DNA of 64,000 bases from Zygnema cylindricum. Its lineage: Eukaryota; Streptophyta; Zygnematophyceae; Zygnematales; Zygnemataceae. Below the pieces are notes generated by a model. That model was not told the origin of the DNA. It was given only the letters and a program-made list of their open reading frames with translations, and did not search any database. Shown piece after piece: positions 44,884 to 56,652 of the stretch. A program made the position numbers and the translations under genes. Each line of letters opens with the position of its first letter. The first letter of the stretch is position 1. The stretch lies in the NCBI GenBank assembly GCA_037447655.1, contig JBBHKE010001395.1, positions 682,001 to 746,000 of the forward strand. The letters run 5' to 3'.

Positions 44884-46361
44884 TGTTGTTCTTTGGTCTA
44901 AAATAGACCGCAGAAGCGACCCAAACTATCATGCAAAAAGCTAAGCAAAAATAGGTCGACGAACAATCATATGAAATGCATCCTCCATATGCGTACACAG
45001 ACGCAACAAACAACATTTAGGGTTTCATGGAATAATCAACATAAATAAACCCTATGACAACATCTAAGGTTTGATGGAATAATCGACATAAACAAACCCT
45101 AGGACAAATGCATAAACAATGCATATCAAACATATATAAAACAACATAAATAAACAATAACAAAAGAGTGCAATCTCACATAAACATTAAATAAAGAGAA
45201 GTATACCAATAAACACATTTACCCAAATGCATGACCTAATCGGCAACCCTAAAAGTTTACATCTTCGGTCCCCACTTTTACTAACCAGCATTGATGATTA
45301 ATTCCTAACAAAGCTCATTCCTATATATACACTTGTGAGCTGTCAATGAATCACTAAGTGTCAAAATAACCAACATACATTACGTAACTGTCATAAAGTC
45401 CTATTTTACCATAATAGACCACCACTAAGAATAAATTAATCTTAAGCGTACACCTGAAAGTCAAACAATCGTAAGCGTACACTTGTCTACAAGTACAACA
45501 TCGTACACACACAAATTAAACTATCGAAAACCCTAATTGATCACTTAAATAAAGAATGCCATAATCAATACTAAATTTATAATACACATAAGACAAAATA
45601 ATGTTGTATCAAATATTTACACCGACGCGTCCGCAAAATACGCGTCATAAGCGACAACTCGCTTAGTCACTCGTAGATAAATCCACGTAGTGAACCGACA
45701 TCGTATATGCACGGTCCACCTAATTAACACGTCATCAAACAATACGATCCCTTGGAAATATCGGCGGATGCCATCCGCCTTCCACGTGTACCACGAATCA
45801 CTTGTCAAACAATCCGGAACGTCCAAAAATAAATATCGTGTGATTGACGCGATTTCGCGTCACCACTACATAAAAAATCTCGGCGGCCTATATCCGCCGT
45901 CCGTCGCTCTTAATCGGCACCCTTGATGTCGCGCCGCGTGGTCATAAAAAAAATCCACTTGTCGAAACCTCGTCAAACTATCCAAATTAGTCCGTACCGT
46001 TACTTTTGTTCCTCGTCATAAATGCGCCTGCCAAAAATAAGTACACCTGTCCCCAAAAAGATTATATGTACCGGCGGCGTCCTTTTTATATATCCCACGT
46101 GTCGCATTATGAACTTTACGTGCGACGTACCATTTTATCTTCGTCGATTATCTCACGTCGGATCGCTTCGCGATCCGCCGTCCATTTCCTCTCACATTTC
46201 GCGCCACTCAATTACTCCATTAATTTTACTCGTACATTTAATTCCCCCGAACCGCAAACTGTTCAAAACTCCACAGTACATCATGTAAAATATATACGCA
46301 CGAAACGTCGCGTGCGCATCAAATTTCACATACGCACGAAACTAAATCTTCAAAAACAACA
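44884..46361 (-). repeat. 5' LTR of element E
   Basis: 1478 bp. Differs from the left LTR by two substitutions and one inserted base that I could find (near 45155, 46064 and 46319). Confidence 0.93.
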
Positions 46362-46366
46362 GGCTG

Positions 46367-46760
46367 ATCATAAATTAACGCATACGTATACAATGGGGGG
46401 GAAGATGTATGATTTTTGTAATGAGCTCGCAACACTTTTCATGGAGCTAGAGAGTTGTAGACAGGTTGAAACTGAAAAGATGAAGGTTAACTGCTTCCTC
46501 ATGAAGTATCATATGAGTTCGAGGACATAGTCAACCGTGTGAAAGACTTGCCAGACTGAAGGTGGATATGGAATTCAGTGGTAGGGATGATTCTCGTTCG
46601 GGAGAACACGATTGAGATCCGAAAGAGAGGAAAGAGTGGGCAAGCCTTGGCAGTTGGGACCGATTGGAGGAATAACGATTAAAAGAAACCGGTCGGAAAT
46701 TATGGAGGGGGGGGGGGGCAGAAAAATCTGACCGAGGAGTTTGGACCAAGGACTCCCAAG
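46367..46760 (+). pseudogene. Copia-C gag, 3' part
   Basis: Continues gag after element E: GGKMYDFCNELATLFMELES, then broken sequence and a G-rich run (46707-46719). It leads into LCHFSKKPGHYMAEC, where the second Cys of the zinc knuckle is Ser. Confidence 0.82.
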
Positions 46761-46763
46761 GGT

Positions 46764-47264
46764 TTGTGTCATTTTAGTAAGAAACCAGGGCACTATATGG
46801 CCGAGTGCACTAAGTTAACCGAACTTTGGTTAAAAGAGGTGCACATCCGTGGACCTCCAAGAGGAAAGAAAAAGGCTCTTGTGACTCAGGTACACGAGGA
46901 GGAATCCAATGACGATGACGGTGAGCTCTTGCTGGATAAGGAGTTGGAGGCAAAGATCGAAGTCACAATTCCTCGAAAGCAAAAGTGTGCTTTTGGAGGT
47001 TTGAAAGGTGAAGGATGTAAGATTGTGGATTTCGGTGCCTCCCTGCACATGTGTAAGGATAAACACCTGTTCACTAAGATGAGAAAGATTCCCACCGTAG
47101 AGATAGAGTATAGGGATGGAAGGGTAGTCACTACTACTATGGTAGGATCGGTAGATGTGAAAGTCTTAGTGGAGGGAAAGACATCTATAGAGACATTCTT
47201 TGATGTGTTGTTTTTTCCAGAGTTAAACAAAAATCTCATCTCAACATTTGTGTTAGATGATTAG
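46764..47264 (+). pseudogene. Copia-C protease region
   Basis: Contains GHYMAECTKLTELWLKE, a basic-acidic linker and KIVDFGASLHMCKDKHLFT, in which the catalytic DSG reads DFG. It ends at TAG 47262-47264 where the other copies read DDKGFF. Confidence 0.88.
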
Positions 47265-47824
47265 GGTTTTGAGACTAGCAGTAGGAAGGGAACCTTTACT
47301 GCTAGCTTTGAGGAGGAAGTTTACTTCACTTCTGAAAAAGGAAGCCAATGGATGTTTAAGCTAATTTTAAGCAATGAAAAGAAGAAACTTTACTATGCTG
47401 GTGTTCATGATATTCTGTTGTGGCATAAGAGGCTTAGACATGTGCATTTAGATAAGTTGAAAGAAATGAAAAAGATGGGAATAGTGGAAGGAATTCAGTT
47501 TGAAGAAAATGAAAACCTAAGTGACTGTAGTGGTTCTGCTCAAGGTAAAGCACACAGATAACCCTTCCCAGAAGAAGCCACTTATAAAAGGGAAAAAGTG
47601 TTAGACTTGGTACACACTGATATTTAGGGACCAGCCAAATTGCCCTCACCCGGTGGTAAACAGTTTATGATGACAATCACTGACGATTGGTCTCGATACT
47701 CTAGAGTGTATTTTTTGAAAAATAAATCAGAGGCCCTACAGGTTTTTAAGGAATATAAGGCATGGAGTGAGAAACTCCATGAAACCCTTATTAAAAAATT
47801 AAGTAGTGATAATAGGGGAGAGTA
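47265..47824 (+). pseudogene. Copia-C pre-integrase and integrase core, 5' part
   Basis: HDILLWHKRLRHVHLDKLKE gives the HH pair. DCSGSAQGKAHR again lacks the last Cys. The core reads HTDI*GPAKLPSPGGK and [11 protein letters not shown], and stops at SSDNRGEY, exactly at solo LTR F. Confidence 0.88.
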
Positions 47825-49142
47825 TGTTGTTTTTGAAAAGTTACTTTCGTGCGAACACGGCGTTTCGTGCGTACGCGATGTTTCGTGCGTACGCATTTAC
47901 GTGATATACTGTGGAGGTTCGAAAGGATTTGCGGATTGGGGGAGTAAGTGTACGAGCAAAATTAAAGTGACGTGTGAGTGGCGCGAACAAACATTTGAAA
48001 ATGTACGGTGGATCGCGAAGCGATCCGATATGAAATGTTTGAAATATTTGAATTGTACGCCGACGGTACGGAGCGTCATATTTGGATTGTTGTACTTTAT
48101 TTGCGACAGGCGGCATTTGTCCCAAATGACGCGTACTTTTCATGTGACACGTCGCATTTCGTACAAATGACACGGTTACGGTACGGCTAGATTTGGATAA
48201 CATGACGTCGCTTCATCAAGTGGATTTTGAGACCACGCGGCGCGACATCAAGGTTGTCGAGCAAGAGGTACGGACGGTGGATATAGGCCGCTGTTATTTT
48301 TTCAAATAGTGGGGACGCGAAATCGCGTCATTCACCAAAATCATATTTTGGACGTCCCGGATTCTTTGACGAAAATCAAGGAGTTTCGCTGAGTGACTCA
48401 GCATGACTCAGCATGACTCAGCATACGATTCTGTGAGATTGTGTGTACTTCAAAATATTTGAAACAACATTGTTTTGTCTTATTTGTATTATTAAATTAG
48501 TGTTTATTATGACGTTTATATTTAAGTGGTTAATTAGGGTTTCGACAGTTTAATTTGTGTGTGAAAAATATCGTACTTGTAGACAAGTGTACGCTCACGA
48601 TTGCTTGACTCTCAGGTGTACGCTTACGATTAGTTTGATTTAATGACAGTTACATAATGTATGTTGGTTATTTTTGACACTTAGTGATTCATTGACAGCT
48701 CACAAGTGTATATATAGGAATGAGCTTTGTTAGGAATTAATAATCAATGCTGGTTAGTAAAGTGGGGACCGAAGATGTAGACTTTTAGGGTTGCCGATTA
48801 GGTCATGCATTTGAGTAATATGTTTATTGATATACTTTTGTTTATCTAATATTTATGTGAGATTGCACTCTTTTTGTTATTATTTATTTATGTTATTTTA
48901 TATATGTTTGATATGCATTGTTTATGCATTTGTCCTAGGGTTTGTTTATGTCGATTATTCCATCAAACCTTAGATGTTGTCATAGGGTTTATTTATGTTG
49001 ATTATTCCATGAAACCCTAAATGTTGTTGTATGTTAAATGGAGGATGCATTTCAAATGATTGTTCGTCGACCTATTTTTGCTTAGCTTTTTGCATGATAG
49101 TTTGGGTGGCTTCTGCGGTCTATTTTAGACCAAAGAACAACA
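47825..49142 (+). mobile_element. Solo LTR F (element E family), TSD GAGTA
   Basis: An inverted-orientation copy of the element E LTR, starting TGTTGTTTTTGAAAAG and ending CCAAAGAACAACA, 1318 bp. The duplication GAGTA lies at 47820-47824 and 49143-49147. It cuts copia-C integrase between NRGEY and YNQFEDFL. Diverged and shorter than E's LTRs, so an older insertion reduced to one LTR by recombination. Confidence 0.92.
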
Positions 49143-49147
49143 GAGTA

Positions 49148-49505
49148 TACCTACAATCAATTTGAGGATTTTTTGAGAGAAGATGGACTGCAACATCAAA
49201 AGACATTTCCTGAAAATCTTGAGCAGAATGGTGTAGCCGAGAGGTTAAATAGAACTCTAAGTGATAGCGACATGAGTATGCTCTCAGATAAGAAAATAGG
49301 AAGGAGATTTTGGGCCGAAGCTATGAACTGTGCAAATTATCTCAATAATAGAGTTTTTACCTCGGCAGTAAAAGGCCAATCTCTTTATGAGAGATGGACC
49401 GGCCAAAAACTAGATGTTTCACACTTTAAGGTTTGCGCTAGTCAAGTATTCAACCTTGACACAGATCGGTCAAATTGGAAGTTGGATCCGAAAGGAAAAC
49501 CATGA
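49148..49505 (+). pseudogene. Copia-C integrase, 3' part
   Basis: [36 protein letters not shown] with the catalytic Glu, [15 protein letters not shown] and the LYERWTGQKLDVSHFKV C-terminal segment. It ends in a frame change near 49500. Confidence 0.88.
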
Positions 49506-50188
49506 TATCTGGATATAATGAAGATGTAAAAGGATATAGAGTCTTTGATCTCAAGAGAGAAGATATAATCCTAGTAAAGCATCTACTAGTCATGGTTGAA
49601 GGGAAATCTATAGATCCCTTTAAGCATAAAAAGACAGTCAAAATCAGATTTGAGTCAGAAAATTCTGATGACTTTGAGCTTCCTAACTATCCAGGTTTTC
49701 ATGAAGATGATGATCTTGCAGGTACAAATCAAACCGAGGAGGATTCAGCCGTGGAACCCCTAGTGCCAACTCCAACTGAAGCGGAAGACGTGGTGGAAAT
49801 AGACCCGGAATCAATGGTTAGGAGAGAAGTCGAAACTATTCGAAATAATCCACGAGAGCCATCCATTTCGGCATTAGAGTTTGAGGGCGGAAGGAGAAGC
49901 AACAAAAGACTGCAAAGGAAACAAGTTAACAATAAGGTAACCAAAATGTCTCATCCCGATGAACCCCAAACTTATGGTGAGGCGATGAGATGTCCTAAGA
50001 AGAACCGGTGGAAGACAGCCATTAATGAGGAGATGGCTTCGATTATGGGAGCCAATACGTGGGAATTGGTGGACTGTCCCCCTGATAGGAAGCCAATGGG
50101 GTGTAAGTGGGTATTCAAATTGAAACTCAACCCGGATAACACCATGGAGCGCTACAAGGCTCGATTAGTGGCGAGGGGATTTACCTAG
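49475..50188 (+). pseudogene. Copia-C integrase C-terminus, linker and RT N-terminus
   Basis: [20 protein letters not shown], an acidic linker, then RT motifs [20 protein letters not shown] and YKARLVARGFT. It stops at TAG 50186-50188. Confidence 0.88.
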
Positions 50189-51523
50189 AAAGAGGGAATT
50201 GACTACAAGAAGACTTTTGCTCCGGTCGTCAGGTTTCCCTTTGTTCTGATACTTCTCAGTATGGCGTCACCAGAAGACATGGATGTGTGTCAGATGGACA
50301 TCAAGATGGCCTTCCTACATGAAGAGTTGAAAGAGGAGATTTTTATGCGACAGCCCGAAGGATTTGTGGAGCAAGGGGAGGAGAGCAAGGTATGTTGATT
50401 GATCAAATCTTTGTAAGGGCTGAAACAGGCGCCCCGGCAATGGACCAAGAAGCTCGATGAGTTTCTTATAGGTTTAGGATAAATTCGGATCAGCTAAGAT
50501 CACTCAATTTATTTGTTTGAAGATGAGGAATGAATTATTTTTATTGCAATTTATTTTGATGATTTGCTTGTTTTAAGTAAATCTATGGATAAAATAAATA
50601 AGTTGAAAAATTATCTAAAAGGAAGATTTGAGATGAAACATATGGGAGAAGCAAGGTATATTTTGGGAACTCAGACAGAGAGAGACAGAGATACAAAGAT
50701 AATAAGTTATCCTCAAAAGGAAGCCATTGGAAACACGTTAGAAAAATTCCAAATGGACAGATCTAATAGTTGTACCACTCCTATGGAACTAAAGAAGGGA
50801 AGTGAGGGGAGTGTGGAAGAGGGAGTTATAATCTTGGATGATGAGGAAGGCCCGGAAGAGAAAAGATTTATGTAGACAAACCCTTATTGACAAGCAGTGG
50901 GCAGCCTAATATATTTTATAAATTGTACTTGTTAGCCGCAGTTGTAGGAGTACAAAGCAGGAGTCTGAATGATCCCACTAAGAAAGATTGGGAGGCAGCT
51001 AAGAGAGTCTTTAGATATCTCATAGGGACTAGAGATCTATAGTTGCATTTTGGTGGGAACAATAGTGACTTCACCACTTGGAGGGATGCCAACTATGGGG
51101 ATGCTCCTATGAGGAGATGCACGTCTGGGTATGTATTCTATGTGGGTGATGGGGCTTGCTGTTGGAGCAGCAAGCAGCAAAAGTTCATTGCTCAGTCCCC
51201 CAGGAAGGCTGAGTATATGGCCTCTTGCTCTGCTGTAAAAGAATTGATGTGGGTCAAGTCTTTGCCTGGTGAGCTTGGTCACCTTAAGAGTGGTCCGCAA
51301 AAAAATTGCTACAAATCCTAAACAACATTTTAAATCCAAACACATGGACATTAGACTCACTTTTGTTAGGGAGAAGGTAGAAACAAAATAATCAGTTAAG
51401 AGTACAGACTAGATAGCGAGATGGTAGCAGATATGATGACCAAACCTGTGCCTTCCTTTAAGCTAATTTTCTGCCGGGAGAAGTGTGGTTTGAAATTAAA
51501 GAGTGACTAGAAAATAAGGGGAG
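50189..51523 (+). pseudogene. Copia-C reverse transcriptase and RNase H
   Basis: Reads QMDIKMAFLHEELKEEIFMR, then several stops, YFDD at 50552-50563 in place of YVDD, and EARYILGTQTERDRDTKI. RNase H has YGDAPMRRCTSGYVFYVGDG and AEYMASCS. The DNQAAI block is largely deleted near 51300. The purine tract AAAATAAGGGGAG follows at 51510-51523. Non-functional. Confidence 0.9.
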
Positions 51524-52591
51524 TGTAGAAATTAATGGTTATTTTTAGTGTATTCTAGGTCTAAAATGAAAGGCAGAAAAAAAGCCGAGGTAGTCTGCTT
51601 CTAACTCCTCTCTTTAGCACCCACTGTTGTCGCAATCACCGAAAGTTGTAGAGGAAGCTAGAGCCATGGCTGTCTATGTTGCTTAAGAGATAGAGAGACA
51701 TGTGTTAGATTTTGGTAGATTCACCAAAATATACTTGACAGACCCAGGATTTGATCCAGGTACGAGTCGTCTGTCAAGTCTGCCGTCGGTCAAGTCAAAA
51801 ATAGACAGTAGCTTTATCCTTTAGACTAAGATCGGTGCTGAGACATATAGGGTTTGACAGATATATAAACTATGAAACGTGAACTAATTCATTTAACTGA
51901 AACTATAGACGTCGCGCATGGATACACGTTTATAAAGTACGGAGTACGATATGGTTCCGAAACGGATACCGCACATTTTGTTTCGGCAGCAAAACAAATA
52001 TCGCGCAACGATTTATGATGGCTACGATTAAAACCCGGTTTTAATCAGACGACCGCAAATGATGCCGAGATCGCAAAATAGGATTTTGGCGGTTTTTGAT
52101 CACCGCCACATCGATTGACACGTGGCACGACCACATTGGATTACAGCATCTCCGGGGATTACAGGAACAAATCCAGATATAACATGTGTCGATTCGTTAG
52201 CCATGTCGTATAATGGCCGTACAGAAAGTACATCTGCACTTGTACCTTTCTGTACGACACAGTATTTTGATTGGTGTCGTACTTTAGTAGATAGGGTTTT
52301 AGAGAGAGATAGGACTTAGGAAAATTTGGTAGATAGGACCCTCTCTCCCAGAGAGCCTTTGTACAAAAGGTGAACTTTGACCCTCGTAAACTAACTGCTC
52401 AAGGGAGCAAATTCACAATTTTTTTTTGCTATCGACTCAGGGGAGTCTTGCCTTCATAGGGGTGAAGGTGGTAGAGTTTTTGTCTGCCAGGGTGGCAGTT
52501 ATTTTTGTTGAAACACAAAAGGGTCAAGGTTATCCTAGAGGCTTCGTGTGAGCTGCTTATTGTTAGGGCTAATGGAGGTCTCAGAGTTACA
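51524..52591 (+). repeat. 3' LTR of copia-C
   Basis: 1068 bp, TGTAGAAATTAATGG...GAGTTACA, followed by CTTGC. Contains ATGGAGGTCTCAGAG, the intact version of the LTR start codon region. Near 51735-51800 the complementary strand carries a B-box-like GGATCAAATCC. Confidence 0.92.
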
Positions 52592-53469
52592 CTTGCGGAC
52601 GTCGACCTTCATAATAAATTAGCAAATCACACGCCGGCAAACGTTTACGGTAATAAAACTGCGTCAACCACATGTAAATAAAAGTGTTGCAGCTAGTCAC
52701 TTTTTGTCTTTACGTGAGCTTCACGGTGAGTGCACTTAGCTGCAAAATTGAAATTTAATCGTCTAAGTGTTACATTGAACTTAGACGCAAAGTGAAACGA
52801 AAACTCTTTAAACTAAAGTACTATAAGTTTTGTACGAAAATATTAAAACGCACAAAACAAAATATAATTTAAATACTATAATAAAACGAACCGGCGTAAA
52901 AAAGTCATTTAAAATTAAATGAAAAAATGCGCCTCTTCACGCGCGACAAAATCGAGCCACACTATCTACAAATCAATATTCTTACATTGACAGTAGAATT
53001 TCGTTTCGTGCGTTTTAATACTTCCTTACAAAACTTATGGAAGTTCAATTTAGTTTAAAGAGGTTTCGTTTCAATTTGCGTCTAAGTTCAATGTAACGCC
53101 TAGATGATTATATTTCAATTTTGCGGGTAAGTGCTCTCACCGTGGAGCTCACGTAAAGACAAAAAGTGACTGTCTGCAACACTTTTATTTACATGTGGTT
53201 GCCGCAGTTTTGTTACCCTAAACGTTCACCGGCTGTGTGAATTGCTGATTTTATTATGACGGGCGACGTCCGCAAGCGCGGCAAAATTTTAATCGGTTGA
53301 AACAATATTTTGATAGTCAAAGTTGTCCAACCGATTAACTGTCAAATTTGTATTCAACAGTACTATATTTGTACCAATGTGTACTTCAAACATTCAATTT
53401 TTGACAAAGTGACGTAAGTCTCTGTGCGCAACCAAAACAGTCACTGTCATGATCAATTCATTTTATAAA

Positions 53470-53620
53470 TATATTATCTATGCAGGTTGTCTAGTAAAAA
53501 TAGTATATCGCACATGTTTTTCTAATAAGGTATATACAAACAACGCCACGTAATCATAAAAAAGGTGTTTGAAAACTGATAATTTCTGCGTATGCACATG
53601 CACACAAAAGTGAAAATATC
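53470..53620. repeat. Repeat R1, right half
   Basis: Continues R1 after FB-A2. Colinear with window bases about 222-360 (GCACATGTTTTTCTA and GTGTTTGAA blocks). Confidence 0.8.
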
Positions 53621-54046
53621 TTGAGATCGGCCGGCAGCTTCTAGACTACAGTACTGTAGTATCGGATGAGCTACTCATTCTGCGTTTTCATTGGAATGAA
53701 CAAAATGTAACAGCAACGTGAAACAGGATTGGGCTCTTTGGCGGGAGACATTGTATTTAATACTACAGTACAGTACCGTACTTTAGCCTCGGTCACATTG
53801 TACATTTTTCGAGATGACGGCTGGTGGAAGAGATTTTATTGGTCGTTAGTTGGAATCCTGGCAATATTTACGGCGCATACGAGTACACCGTGAATCGTTA
53901 TTAGGGTTCGGTTCCATGTGGCTAGGTACTGGTTTTTTTTTTGTCGTTTTCCTATAAAACTTAATGCCGTACGACATAACGTTTAAAATATTCTAGAATG
54001 ATTATCCCTATTTAAGAATTTTGGGTATAAATTTGAGGGCGCTGAA
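53621..54046. other. No recognisable feature
   Basis: Mixed sequence with short palindromes (CTACAGTACTGTAG near 53645, TACAGTACAGTACCGTA near 53765). No coding or mobile-element end seen. Confidence 0.5.
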
Positions 54047-54049
54047 TTA

Positions 54050-54861
54050 GGGTGGCATTCCATCAGACGAAAAGTGAGGTTGTTTACAGAAATCCAGACC
54101 TCTCCGTACTACGTCATACGACTTATTTTGTTTTTATTCGCGAACAACATTATAGAGAATCTTGCCAATATTCTCCAAAGGTCTGGGTGGTAACAATCAC
54201 TGTTGGATGTTTTCTCACGAAGCATTCGCTTCCAAAGTTTCTATAAATGGTGATGTACCTCGAGGAGGTACATCACTCGAGGTAAATCACCATTTACGAA
54301 AAAAGTTGAGCGACGACACGTTGAACAATGAATATACGTGTCAGGACGGCAACCAACGAAAATAAAATAAATCGCACATGATATATCCATTCAAAATTCC
54401 AACCGAAATCATAAAAGTAATTTCGTAACGGACTTTCGTCGCGCTATTTTTGTTACGAGCCATTCGTCACACTATTTGTGGAAGCGCTCATTCGTCACGC
54501 GAGAAAGCAAAAACCCTAAAATAATGAGCTTGCATTGACAAGCGTTTGCAAAGAAAACAAAATTTGTGTGGTACGATGCCCTGGTCCGCACGTAAATGGA
54601 ATGCAAATGACGATTTCGAGTTGAAGTTGGTCGCTGAAAAAAAAATCGACTATTTTTAATATACGATCTTATCTTACGTGGTACCACTCATTCCTCGGCA
54701 CAAAAAAGTCGACTATTTTTAATATACGATTTTATCTTACGTGGTACCACTCATTCCCAAGCACGTGGATTACAGACTACGCAGGAAAGAACATCGTTCA
54801 AAATTTAGCATCCTGTAATGTTCGCCGTACAGTTATAAGAAATCCTAATGGAACGCCACCC
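54050..54861. mobile_element. TTA-type TIR element P6
   Basis: The ends GGGTGGCATTCCATCAG and CTAATGGAACGCCACCC are flanked by TTA (54047-54049 and 54862-54864). The left part matches 517-640. The interior holds the hairpin at 54251-54275 and a roughly 62-bp direct duplication of TCGACTATTTTTAATATACG (about 54645-54760). Non-coding. Confidence 0.87.
54251..54275. other. 11-bp-stem hairpin with GAG loop in P6
   Basis: TGATGTACCTC pairs perfectly with 54265-54275 around GAG. Same design as 3669-3693, different stem sequence. Confidence 0.85.
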
Positions 54862-54864
54862 TTA

Positions 54865-56150
54865 GCGTTATTAACGGTAATAGCGTTTCCCGGTGTAGTT
54901 TTCTATCTTATAGATGTGCATTTCAACTAAAAAAATTAAGCTGGATTTAAAAAACGCGTACCAAAATTCATTAGCAATTTACCTAGTTGTTCAAATCGCG
55001 CAATTTTTTCATTTTTTTTTCAGTTTTTACGTATTGTACGTGACTTTTGAAGAAATCGCAGAAAAACGCGATGAACTTTCTGCTTTGTAATCAAAACAGA
55101 CAATTTAGGGAAACTGTACGGTATGTTACGTTAGCTGTACGGTTTTTTATGGGAAATGTACAAAATTTGACGAAAAGAGACGTGGCACGTATTAGTACTC
55201 TATGTCCGGTAAACTGACAGAAATTTCACGAATAATGTACAAGATATTATCGTTCATGTACGGACAATTTCGAAAAGAGACTTTGCGGCGTCACACTATT
55301 TGCGCGCGGTAAGTTTAAAATGTGTAGTAACATCTTCTTCAATTTTTCCAATATTATTCTAACAAAATGAAGATGTTACCTAAGATCTAAAACTAGTCCT
55401 ACAAATTCTCACAATACCCTTAGAGAGCGTCGTCTGTAACCAGTTGATGTAGATGTTCCGACACACACATTAAGTGTGATAATTATTTAAAGAATTAAAA
55501 TTTTATACCGCTCATTTAGCGCAAAGCGTACAAACTGCGGTACATGTTCAATTCAATTTGTTTAACATGTGCGGATTACGGACAAAATTTCATTAACAAT
55601 TTTTACGATTTTTACTATTTTTTCGAATCGACCTCTCCAGTTTTTACGTATTGTACGCGCGTTTGAATCATGCTTAAAATACGTTTTGAACAACTATGTC
55701 AATTTAGCATGTAATACAAATACTATACCCCCGTACTATTATTTCACACGTTAAACTAGAATTTTGACCTTTACATATTTGGAATTATGCTGGTTTTGGC
55801 TTGTTGGGGCCATTAACACTATGTCGGTGACAAAATATTTGGTCTTTAAATTTTGTTGGCACTCCTTTTCGGTGACTTCTGCATATTTGTAAAAAAAAGG
55901 TGACACACCGAGTTTTCGTACGCAATTTCAAAATAACCTCCAATCATCCAACAATTTTTTTGGTATAAACACCAAATTAGGCTGCTGTACTGTACTGCAG
56001 GCCGATAAAAAATGGCAAAAATAATGGAATGGTTTTTTTCCCGTCAAAACGGTTGTACGGCATGAGCTCCTTTCAAGTGCGCGAAGCGTTCGCACGCGTG
56101 AAACTGATAAAATTTTTGACGAGTTGAACCGCTAAATCAGAGATTGCATA
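54865..56150. other. No recognisable gene
   Basis: AT-rich with many GTAC-containing short palindromes. No open frame longer than about 60 codons has a recognisable domain. Two short stretches with GCATGTACGG-like sequence near 55140-55310 look repetitive. Confidence 0.5.
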
Positions 56151-56194
56151 GTAGGGATGAGTTTAGAAATGTAATAACTGCACTTAGTGCACTA

Positions 56195-56640
56195 AACCTA
56201 ATCGATATGTGTCTTTTTTTGGCCTGGCGATAATCGATATATCGGCACGATATTTCGACACCGGTGTTATCGCCGATAAATAACCGATAATAACGGGTTT
56301 TCATCGCGATAACATCGATACCTATAACTATCTGCGATAATTCTATGGTTAAACTGTAGAGCTGTACGGTTTAGTCTGTTGTACTTGGCCGCTGTTATCC
56401 TGTTAAACAGGTTACTGGACAGGTTTTTACATGTGGCATGCCGCGCTATATATTGTGAAAATTATCATACAATATATTATAAAGTACTATTATATGGCGT
56501 ACCATAATTTTTCCACACTTATCGCCGATAAGGAATTTGTAAGTCTCGCAAAGATATATCGGGACCCCTGGCCGTTTGATAACCGATAGCTTTCGGTATC
56601 GGTGTTATCACGATTAATTTATTGCCGATACAAAACACTA
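56195..56640. mobile_element. Possible degraded hAT-like element rich in CGATA palindromes
   Basis: Dense ATCGATATATCGGC, CGGTGTTATCGCCG and TATCGGTGTTATC segments, ending GCCGATACAAAACACTA. This resembles the right end and sub-terminal region of hAT-like element 2 (ATACCCAACACTA). The left end and TSD are not clear. Confidence 0.4.
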
Positions 56641-56652
56641 ATAACTGAACCT

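Larger units (their letters stand above)
42514..46361 (-). mobile_element. Element E: non-autonomous LTR retrotransposon, TSD GGCTG
   Basis: 3.85 kb with LTRs of about 1477 bp (42514-43990 and 44884-46361), ends TGTTG...CAACA, flanked by GGCTG at 42509-42513 and 46362-46366. The minus strand has a primer site by the right LTR (44869-44883) and a purine tract by the left LTR. The internal 893 bp (43991-44883) encode nothing recognisable on either strand. I found only three differences between the two LTRs, so insertion was recent. It carries the same half-tRNA primer site as the copia-A family. A LARD-like parasite, presumably mobilised by a copia relative. Confidence 0.93.
33767..52591 (+). 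mobile_element. Copia-C: Ty1/copia retrotransposon with three nested insertions, TSD CTTGC
   Basis: A plus-strand element bounded by CTTGC (33762-33766 and 52592-52596). The left LTR is 33767-34760 plus 41967-42035, split by copia-D. The right LTR is 51524-52591. The coding part resumes after element E (42514-46361, in gag) and solo LTR F (47825-49142, in integrase). It is the same family as copia-A and -D but a diverged subgroup: the LTRs share TGTAGAAATTAATGG and ...GTTACA. The LTR pair differs at about 16 of the first 145 positions by eye, the oldest of the copia insertions here. Heavily mutated. Confidence 0.93.
33577..53461. mobile_element. Fold-back element FB-A2 (8-bp TSD TTTATAAA), split by copia-C
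   Basis: The second copy of the FB-A family. It is flanked by TTTATAAA at 33569-33576 and 53462-53469, with ends AGGAAATGATCATGACAGTG and CACTGTCATGATCAATTCAT. The left arm is 33577-33766 joined to 52597 up to about 52995; the right arm is about 53000-53461. The arms are inverted and also match FB-A1. The left arm was interrupted by copia-C. Nothing coding belongs to the element itself. Confidence 0.85.

Noticed and set aside
42514-46361. Paired open frames of 78, 88, 112 and 174 codons duplicated about 2.4 kb apart as a gene duplication
   Set aside because: They lie in the two LTRs of element E, which explains the duplication; no protein domain is recognisable.
56150-56200. An 8-bp TSD (ATAACTG-) for the 56195-56640 element
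   Set aside because: The left terminal sequence does not match the right one well enough to fix the boundary.
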